From Actinomycetota bacterium (GTDB lineage Bacteria > Actinomycetota > Acidimicrobiia > Acidimicrobiales > Ilumatobacteraceae), in the NCBI GenBank assembly GCA_005788205.1, contig SXYT01000173.1, positions 1 through 10,925 of the forward strand: a DNA stretch of 10,925 bases. Direction: 5' to 3'. The notes beneath the pieces are model-generated. The model did not search any database and had not been told where the DNA came from. It worked only from the letters and a program-made list of their open reading frames with translations. Made by a program: the position numbers and the translations under genes. Shown here piece by piece: positions 7,179 through 10,925 of this stretch (within the stretch, counting starts at the first letter, position 1; every line of letters begins with the position of its first letter).

Positions 7179-7697
7179 CTACTCCTGAGCGTCTCCCAGG
7201 CGTTCCTTCAGGGCGTCGAGCGCCGCCCAACGGACATCCCCGACGGGCCGGGAGCAGCCGCACGGGCCCGTCTTCAGGTCGGTCCCGCACTGTGGACAGA
7301 ACCCGGGGCAGTCGTCGGCGCAGAGTGGCCCGAGCGGGATCGCGAGGAGCAGGTTCTCCCTGACCATGGGCAGCAGGTTGATCTGGTCGTTGTCGATCAC
7401 ATGGGCATCCGGGGAGTCCGGGAGGGCCTGGTACATCTCGTCGACCTCCACAGTCATGGGGCGCACGAGCGGGGTGAGGCAGCGTCTGCACTCGCCCTTC
7501 CACTCGGCTGTCGTGGTGCCGTGCACGGAGATCCCGTTCGAGAGTGCCTCCAGGTGCAGGCGCACACCCACGTCGGATGCCGTCATCCGCTCGTCATCAA
7601 AGACGAGATCGGCCGCCCCCACGGACACATCGACGTCCTTGGTGTTGCCCGGCCGCCGCAGCAACTCGACGACGTTGACGATGAGCGGCGTGGCCAC
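7179..7697 (-). CDS. yceD: DUF177/YceD family protein (23S rRNA accumulation protein)
   Basis: DUF177 proteins are small, often encoded next to rpmF, and are needed for normal 23S rRNA accumulation in E. coli and in plant plastids (established knowledge); the mechanism is not settled. This 172-aa member starts at GTG 7697-7695 with LIVNVVELLRRPGNTKDVDV, matching the family N-terminus. It has the conserved CRRC (C70, C73) inside GECRRCLTPL, followed by LPLGPLC-type and DCPGFCPQCG segments (C126, C130, C134, C137), which probably bind metal. The C-terminal RWAALDALKERL helix is also typical. It lies 7 nt after the sepIVA-like gene and 74 nt before rpmF. No good ribosome site is visible, so it may be translated by coupling. 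The same order (sepIVA, DUF177) occurs in mycobacteria as Rv2927c-Rv2926c, from recall. Confidence 0.92.
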   Translation of the reverse strand: MATPLIVNVVELLRRPGNTKDVDVSVGAADLVFDDERMTASDVGVRLHLEALSNGISVHGTTTAEWKGECRRCLTPLVRPMTVEVDEMYQALPDSPDAHVIDNDQINLLPMVRENLLLAIPLGPLCADDCPGFCPQCGTDLKTGPCGCSRPVGDVRWAALDALKERLGDAQE

Positions 7698-7704
7698 GGC
7701 TGCG

Positions 7705-8307
7705 TCAGTGGGAGTCCTGGTCGAAGAACCCGGTGCGGGGCGCCTGCTCGTCCTCGGGGGATTCAGCGACAGGCTCCTCGTGCATGCCGATGGAGAGACG
7801 CTGGCGACCGTTGTGAACCGTCTTCTGCAGACGGTCGATCAGGATCTCGAAGCTTGCGAGGCGCTGGTCGAGGAAGTCCTCCGTCTCGTTGCGCTGCCTG
7901 CGGCTCTCCTCCTCCGCGGTCTCCACCACCTGGCGTGCGCGCAGTTCCGCGGCGCGCACGACCTCGGTCCGCTGGACCATGCGCTCGGCCTGCTGGCGGG
8001 CAGCCGTGACGATCTCGTCGGCCTCCCTCTTCGTCTTGTCGAGGAACTCCTGGCGCTCCTTCAGCATCCAGCGCGCCTGGCGGATCTCCTCGGGCAGCCG
8101 CTCGAGCGCGTCCTCGAGCAGTTCGATGATCTCGTCACGGTCGATGCGCGGCGTGCTGGAGAGCGGGATGCTGGGTGCCGTGGCGATGATGTCGACTGCG
8201 CGGCGAAGCAGCATCTCGCTGTCGCCCATGCGCGCCTGGACGGGTGCCGGCGTGGGGAAGGTGTCGTCGATCAGGTCGTCGTCGAGGTCGTCAAAATCGC
8301 GGGGCAT
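7705..8307 (-). CDS. SepIVA-like DivIVA-family coiled-coil protein
   Basis: I take this as a homologue of mycobacterial SepIVA (Rv2927c), a DivIVA-type protein that acts at the septum and in polar envelope metabolism. The similarity is judged by eye from memory. Both have an N-terminal helix, then a segment like PRIDRDEIIELLEDALERLPEEIRQAR (about 53-79; Rv2927c has PRGDVLELIDDIKDAIPGELDDAQ). Both then have a long charged coiled coil (about 80-150) and a conserved end, LDQRLASFEILIDRLQKTVHNGRQRL (about 146-171). This protein has 200 aa against about 245 in M. tuberculosis, mainly because the coiled coil is shorter. The N-terminus (DFDDLDDDLIDD) and C-terminus (EEPVAESPEDEQ) are acidic and probably disordered. 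The ATG at 8307-8305 overlaps the coaD stop (TGATG), with a GGAG ribosome site 7 nt upstream. An ATP synthase b-like annotation would be a coiled-coil artefact. No membrane segment is seen. Confidence 0.75.
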   Translation of the reverse strand: MPRDFDDLDDDLIDDTFPTPAPVQARMGDSEMLLRRAVDIIATAPSIPLSSTPRIDRDEIIELLEDALERLPEEIRQARWMLKERQEFLDKTKREADEIVTAARQQAERMVQRTEVVRAAELRARQVVETAEEESRRQRNETEDFLDQRLASFEILIDRLQKTVHNGRQRLSIGMHEEPVAESPEDEQAPRTGFFDQDSH

Positions 8308-8792
8308 CACTTGCTCCGGGTCAGGGCCGACACGAGTGCGGCCAGGATCGAGGGATGGACCATGGACGAGACGTCGCCCCCGTTGGCGGCGATGTCCCGG
8401 ATGAACCGGCTGCTGATGAAGGAGTAGGCGGGCGTGCAGGGCACGTACACCGTGCGCACACCGGACACCGCGAAGTTCGTGTGCGCCATCTGCTGCTCGA
8501 CCTCGAAATCCCCTGATGTGCGCAGGCCCTTCACGATGAAGTCGACACCGGCACTGCGGGCCGCGTCCACGGCGAGCCCCGGATGGGCCTCGACCCGCAC
8601 GTTCGCCAGGTGGGCCGTGGAGGAACGCGCCATCTCGACTCGCTCTGCTGCGGCGAGGGCGCCCGACGGCTTGTCCGGGTTGTGCATGACGGCAATGACG
8701 ACGGCGCCGAACAGCGCGGACGCCTGTTCCACGACGTCGAGATGGCCCACATGGAAAGGGTCGAAACTGCCCGGGTACAACACGGTGCTCAT
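8307..8792 (-). CDS. coaD: CoaD, phosphopantetheine adenylyltransferase
   Basis: CoaD adenylates 4'-phosphopantetheine to dephospho-CoA, the penultimate step of CoA synthesis, and so sets the supply for ACP loading. The 161-aa protein has the nucleotidyltransferase motif GSFDPFHVGH (8-17, HxGH at 14-17), the KGLR loop (88-91), and the second nucleotide-binding segment ISSRFIRDIAANGGDVSSMV (126-145). Length and motifs are standard. The ATG at 8792 overlaps the rsmD stop as ATGA, and a GGTGGGG stretch lies about 5 nt upstream. An upstream in-frame ATG at 8876 was rejected because it would add 28 non-homologous residues inside rsmD. The rsmD-coaD pair is one of the most conserved gene pairs in bacteria. 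Confidence 0.97.
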   Translation of the reverse strand: MSTVLYPGSFDPFHVGHLDVVEQASALFGAVVIAVMHNPDKPSGALAAAERVEMARSSTAHLANVRVEAHPGLAVDAARSAGVDFIVKGLRTSGDFEVEQQMAHTNFAVSGVRTVYVPCTPAYSFISSRFIRDIAANGGDVSSMVHPSILAALVSALTRSK

Positions 8793-9334
8793 GACAACCC
8801 CACCGTACCGCCTGCGACGTGCCCCCGACGGAGAAAAGCCACGTTGGTGCGGCCGTACCGGCGTTCCCGCAGGCATTCCCAGCCGCCCGGCACGCTGACC
8901 GGGGCGCCGGACTCGATGATGACGAGCGCATCCCCGACGTTCGCGAGCACCCTCCCCCAGTCCGCGAATCCGTAGGGCGGGTCGACAATCACGATGTCGG
9001 CCGTGTGACCCCCGACGAGGGCGGACGCGGCGTCACCGGACACGACCGTGCTGCGCAGCCCCACACCGAGCTTGTCGATGTTCGTGCGGAGCACGGCAAG
9101 CGCGGCACGGTCGTTCTCCACGAACGTGCAGTGGGCTGCCCCGCGGGAGAGTGCCTCGATGCCCATCGCCCCGGTTCCCGCGAACAGGTCGAGCACGCGA
9201 GCGCCCTCGACCGCACCCAGGCTGACGAGGGCATTGAACACCGCCTCGCGGACCTTGTCGGTTGTCGGCCGCGTCGCATCGCCCGTGGGGGACTCGATGC
9301 GGCGGCCGCGCAGGTCACCCGCTACTACTCGCAC
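8789..9334 (-). CDS. rsmD: RsmD, 16S rRNA (guanine(966)-N2)-methyltransferase
   Basis: RsmD methylates G966 of 16S rRNA (E. coli numbering), late in small-subunit assembly. The 181-aa protein begins MRVVAGDLRGRRI, has TRPTTDKVREAVFNAL (21-36), the SAM-binding motif VLDLFAGTGAMGIEALSRGA (47-66), an acidic SAM ribose contact at FVEND (71-75), and the catalytic DPPYGFADW (118-126). All are typical. The start is GTG 9334-9332. No Shine-Dalgarno precedes it, and a TAGTCT -10-like element lies just upstream, so a leaderless mRNA is likely. It appears to head the long minus-strand run, because the next gene upstream is on the opposite strand with its start only 18 bp away. It overlaps coaD by 4 nt. 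Confidence 0.95.
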   Translation of the reverse strand: MRVVAGDLRGRRIESPTGDATRPTTDKVREAVFNALVSLGAVEGARVLDLFAGTGAMGIEALSRGAAHCTFVENDRAALAVLRTNIDKLGVGLRSTVVSGDAASALVGGHTADIVIVDPPYGFADWGRVLANVGDALVIIESGAPVSVPGGWECLRERRYGRTNVAFLRRGHVAGGTVGLS

Positions 9335-9341
9335 ACCCGAC

Positions 9342-9347
9342 AGACTA
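9342..9347 (-). promoter_or_regulatory. Candidate -10 element for rsmD (leaderless start)
   Basis: Read on the minus strand, TAGTCT fits the TAnnnT -10 pattern. It ends 7 nt before the rsmD GTG at 9334, which is where transcription would begin for a leaderless mRNA. A TTGACT hexamer lies upstream (9374-9369) but is 21 nt away, longer than the usual 16-19, so I do not count it as a proper -35. The element would lie inside the 18-bp gap between the divergent starts, with its upstream part inside the zinc-ribbon gene. Confidence 0.35.
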
Positions 9348-9352
9348 CGGAG

Positions 9353-9535
9353 GTGATCACCCCCAGTGAGTCAATCGTGTGCGTCGACTGCGGGGGACCG
9401 TGCCACCTCATCACCTTTCCGCCCGAGGACGGCATGTGGGAAGTCGGCGACGTGGTCACCTACCGGTGCCGTGACTGCCGCGACAGGTGGGACCTCATCC
9501 TCGCGGAGGACGACAACGACGAGCAGCCCGGCTGA
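9353..9535 (+). CDS. Small zinc-ribbon protein of unknown function
   Basis: I do not recognise the family. The 60-residue product has two CxxC pairs, C10/C13 in VCVDCGGPC and C39/C42 in YRCRDCRDRWD, 25 residues apart, with an extra Cys17 and His18. This is the layout of a single zinc ribbon. Between them lies ITFPPEDGMWEVGDVVTY, and the tail is acidic (LAEDDNDEQPG). About 54 of 60 codons end in G or C, as expected for a real gene here, and no minus-strand gene covers this stretch. The start is GTG 9353-9355. A near-perfect anti-16S sequence ggaggtgatc (9349-9358) overlaps this start instead of preceding it, and no in-frame start sits at a normal distance after it. The true start could therefore be GTG 9353 (leaderless or unusual) or, less likely, GTG 9377. 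It diverges from rsmD and converges on the SDR gene with 4 bp between stops. Roles in RNA, ribosome or transcription binding are possible but unsupported. Confidence 0.72.
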   Translation: MITPSESIVCVDCGGPCHLITFPPEDGMWEVGDVVTYRCRDCRDRWDLILAEDDNDEQPG

Positions 9536-9539
9536 CCCG

Positions 9540-10358
9540 TCAGTCGTGCCGCGTGCCGCGGTCGAGCGGGTCGAACCTGATGCCCGCGAGGCACGCGTTT
9601 GCGATGCGCGTCGGCGCCATGTTGAACCAGAAGTTGGTGCTCAGCCTCTTCGGGTCGCGCACGTAGGGGCGCCCCTTCTCCACCGCACCCACGGTGCGCC
9701 TCGCGATGTCGCCGGGATCGGCCTTCGGGATGAGGTGCAGTTTCTCGAATCGCCGCACCACCTTCCTCACGGTGGGCACGGACTCCTCGATCGTGTCCCA
9801 CATCTGGGTGTCCACGGGACCCGGCGAGAGCACCGTCAGCCCGACAGGAGTGTGCTTCAGCTCACGGCGCAGCGAGGAGAAGAAGTTGAGGATTCCCGCC
9901 TTGGTGCCGCAGTAGACGGACATGCCGGGGAAGCCCGCCGTGCCCGCGAGGGACGACACGAACACGAGGTGGCCACGGCCGCGCTGCAGCATCCCGGGCA
10001 GGACATGACGGGAGAGCATCATCGGGGTCTCAAGGTTGAGCCGCGAGACCGTGCGGATCTCGCGCGGGTCCTCGACCGCAAATGGGGTGTTGGTCTCGAG
10101 CCCCGCGTTGTTCACGAGGATGTCGACCGGGCCGTGGTCTCGCTCGATCGACTCGATCAACGTGTCCACCACGCGGTCGTCGCTGAGATCCGCCACCACG
10201 GCGTTGCCGCCGATCTCGCTGGCGACCCGTCGCAGCGACTCCTCGCTGCGCGCGACGACGGTGACCCGCGCCCCGCGGGCGGCGAAGTCCCTCGCCATCG
10301 CCTCGCCGATGCCCCGGGACCCCCCGGTCACGACCACGTGCATGCCTCTGACCAACAT
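9540..10358 (-). CDS. Short-chain dehydrogenase/reductase (SDR family)
   Basis: This is a classical NAD(P)-dependent oxidoreductase with a Rossmann fold; the substrate cannot be read from the sequence. The 272-aa protein has the cofactor loop TGGSRGIG (11-18), NNAG (83-86), a conserved-position Asn in RLNLE (about 108), catalytic Ser136 (FVSSLAG), and Tyr149/Lys153 in YCGTK. PGPVDTQMW (about 179-187) is the usual post-catalytic PG motif. An Arg at the end of the second beta strand (VVARSEES) suggests NADP(H) preference. After about residue 225 a tail of some 45 residues (VRDPKRLSTNFWFNMAPTRIANACL) is longer than in minimal SDRs and may shape substrate or membrane contact. The ATG at 10358 has a GGGGG ribosome site about 6 nt upstream; Met6 is an alternative start. 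It follows recG by 58 nt and sits where rsmD would be expected. It is not FabG-linked by position, but a fatty-acyl or steroid-type substrate is conceivable. Confidence 0.9.
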   Translation of the reverse strand: MLVRGMHVVVTGGSRGIGEAMARDFAARGARVTVVARSEESLRRVASEIGGNAVVADLSDDRVVDTLIESIERDHGPVDILVNNAGLETNTPFAVEDPREIRTVSRLNLETPMMLSRHVLPGMLQRGRGHLVFVSSLAGTAGFPGMSVYCGTKAGILNFFSSLRRELKHTPVGLTVLSPGPVDTQMWDTIEESVPTVRKVVRRFEKLHLIPKADPGDIARRTVGAVEKGRPYVRDPKRLSTNFWFNMAPTRIANACLAGIRFDPLDRGTRHD

Positions 10359-10379
10359 CTGGACCCCCAGGTTCGACGC

Positions 10380-10396
10380 GCCGTGCGGCGCACGGC
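10380..10396. terminator. Perfect 7-bp hairpin between recG and the SDR gene (possible weak terminator)
   Basis: The arms gccgtgc (10380-10386) and gcacggc (10390-10396) pair fully across a 3-nt loop. They lie 20 nt past the recG stop (on the minus strand) and 21 nt before the SDR start. No T-run follows, so it is not a canonical intrinsic terminator. High-GC actinobacteria are often credited with T-less hairpin terminators, but readthrough into the SDR gene is equally possible. Confidence 0.35.
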
Positions 10397-10416
10397 TGAC
10401 CGTAGCCGAGCGGGAC

Positions 10417-10776
10417 TCAGCCCTTCAGCAGGTTGTCCTCCTGCTCGGCGGTGAAATACAGATCGATCTCGTCGCGCAGCACCGGATGCGATGAGAGCGA
10501 CGGGTCGTCACCCACGATCCGCACGGCCGCGTCACGGGCGGCCTGGATGAGGTCGAGGTCCGTCTGCAGCGAGGCCAGGCGCAGGTCGCTTCGCCCCTTC
10601 TGCACTGTGCCCATCACGGTGCCCTCACCGCGGAGCTTGAGGTCCTCCTCCGCCAGCACGAAGCCGTCCGTGGACGAAACCAGTGCCTCCACGCGCGGCG
10701 ACGGCTCGTCGGTCTGCGTGACGAGATGGCATGTGGACGCAAGCCTGCCGCGACCGACACGGCCGCGGAGCTGGTG
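10417..10776 (-). CDS. recG: RecG, ATP-dependent DNA helicase, C-terminal 119 residues only
   Basis: RecG is a branch-migration helicase that remodels stalled replication forks and Holliday junctions. The preserved part starts inside helicase motif VI, HQLRGRVGRG (codon of His at 10776-10774). It continues through the family-specific TDGFVLAEEDLKLRGEGTVMG (residues about 48-68 of the fragment, with the RecG TRG motif region), then GRSDLRLASLQTDLDLIQAARDAA and the stop at 10419-10417. Family members read QL immediately before HQLRG and (D/E)A(E/D)RFG before that; here the codons upstream read KQGGRCAADA. The frame closes at a TAA (10839-10837), and all three minus-strand frames contain stops between 10800 and 10925. 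The helicase core, motifs I-V and wedge domain are therefore not present beyond this point. Either recG is truncated by a rearrangement or the sequence joins foreign or erroneous DNA at the window edge. recG beside rsmD-coaD is the usual actinobacterial order. Confidence 0.88.
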   Translation of the reverse strand, partial: HQLRGRVGRGRLASTCHLVTQTDEPSPRVEALVSSTDGFVLAEEDLKLRGEGTVMGTVQKGRSDLRLASLQTDLDLIQAARDAAVRIVGDDPSLSSHPVLRDEIDLYFTAEQEDNLLKG

Positions 10777-10925
10777 AGCATCTGCGGCGCACCGCCCCCC
10801 CTGCTTCACTCCGCAACCTGCAGCAGCACACCCATTTTATTCACGTTGGGCGAGCGGGACACCGCTGCAGCGTCCAAGTCTCAGGCATGGTCGCTATTTG
10901 AGACGCAGTGGCGATCAGCAGCGGC
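10777..10925. other. Unassigned sequence abutting the recG breakpoint
   Basis: This terminal stretch has about 60% G+C in its last 125 bases (hand count), lower than the rest. It contains AT-rich cccattttattcacg (from 10831) and a 7-C run (10795-10801). It does not encode RecG in any minus frame. Two plus-strand frames are open to the edge, one ending SQAWSLFETQWRSAA, but I recognise neither product. I see no inverted repeat typical of an insertion sequence and no RNA gene. It may be a contig-end artefact, a chimeric join, or the edge of an inserted element. Confidence 0.6.

Noticed and set aside
8308..8988. N-terminal extension of the sepIVA-like frame through coaD and rsmD
   Set aside because: The frame stays open, but the extension overlaps two well-supported genes and is low-complexity Arg/Gly. 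The ATG at 8307 has a GGAG site and matches the family N-terminus.
9369..9374. TTGACT as the -35 of an rsmD promoter
   Set aside because: The spacer to TAGTCT is 21 nt, outside the normal range; it is probably chance within the zinc-ribbon gene.
9532..9543. Inverted repeat ctgac/gtcag as a bidirectional terminator
   Set aside because: A 5-bp stem with a 2-nt loop that arises largely from facing TGA stops; too weak to call.
9366..10454. Plus-strand frame of 362 codons over the zinc-ribbon gene and the SDR
   Set aside because: It is out of frame with the CxxC-bearing gene and antisense to a clear SDR; the product has no recognisable motif.
10801..10925. Plus-strand partial gene at the right edge (frame ending SQAWSLFETQWRSAA)
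   Set aside because: It is open for only about 40 codons, has no start, no recognised similarity, and lies in a doubtful edge region.
1..10925. Search for tRNA/rRNA, CRISPR, insertion sequence, prophage, toxin-antitoxin or defence genes
   Set aside because: Nearly all of the window is accounted for by housekeeping genes; no arrays, transposase motifs, attachment sites or RNA genes were seen.

Overview
The window is a high-GC (roughly two-thirds G+C, estimated by eye) bacterial chromosome segment. GTG starts are frequent: smc, rnc, plsX, rpmF, the DUF177 gene, rsmD and the small zinc-ribbon gene. Gene content and order point to Actinomycetota. The best markers are the recG-rsmD-coaD order, a SepIVA/DivIVA-like coiled-coil gene beside coaD and a DUF177 gene, the rnc-mutM-smc-ftsY order, and an FtsY with an N-terminal membrane segment. 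Keeping plsX-acpP between rpmF and rnc differs from what I recall of Mycobacterium and Streptomyces and suggests another, perhaps deep-branching, class. I cannot name the class.

Layout, read along the minus strand from the right edge. (1) 10777-10925: about 150 bp that do not continue recG and that I cannot assign. (2) 10417-10776: the last 119 codons of recG. (3) 9540-10358: a short-chain dehydrogenase/reductase. (4) 9353-9535, plus strand: a 60-residue zinc-ribbon protein of unknown function, the only plus-strand gene I support. (5) 9334 down to 1: a tightly packed unidirectional run of rsmD, coaD, sepIVA-like, DUF177 (yceD), rpmF, plsX, acpP, rnc, mutM, smc and ftsY. The last is cut by the left edge inside its P-loop.

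Most gaps in the main run are 0-20 nt or slight overlaps (ATGA, TGATG), so it is probably largely one operon. The likely head is rsmD, whose start faces the zinc-ribbon start across only 18 bp. A 74-nt gap before rpmF could hold an internal promoter. The run joins ribosome biogenesis (RsmD, DUF177, L32, RNase III), CoA and lipid supply (CoaD, PlsX, ACP), septum or envelope organisation (SepIVA-like), DNA repair and chromosome segregation (MutM, SMC) and membrane protein targeting (FtsY): growth-linked housekeeping.

I found no phage, CRISPR, toxin-antitoxin, secondary-metabolite or defence system. The points most worth a second look are the broken recG edge, the divergent zinc-ribbon gene, the SDR insertion, the reduced fatty-acid cluster and the short SepIVA-like protein.
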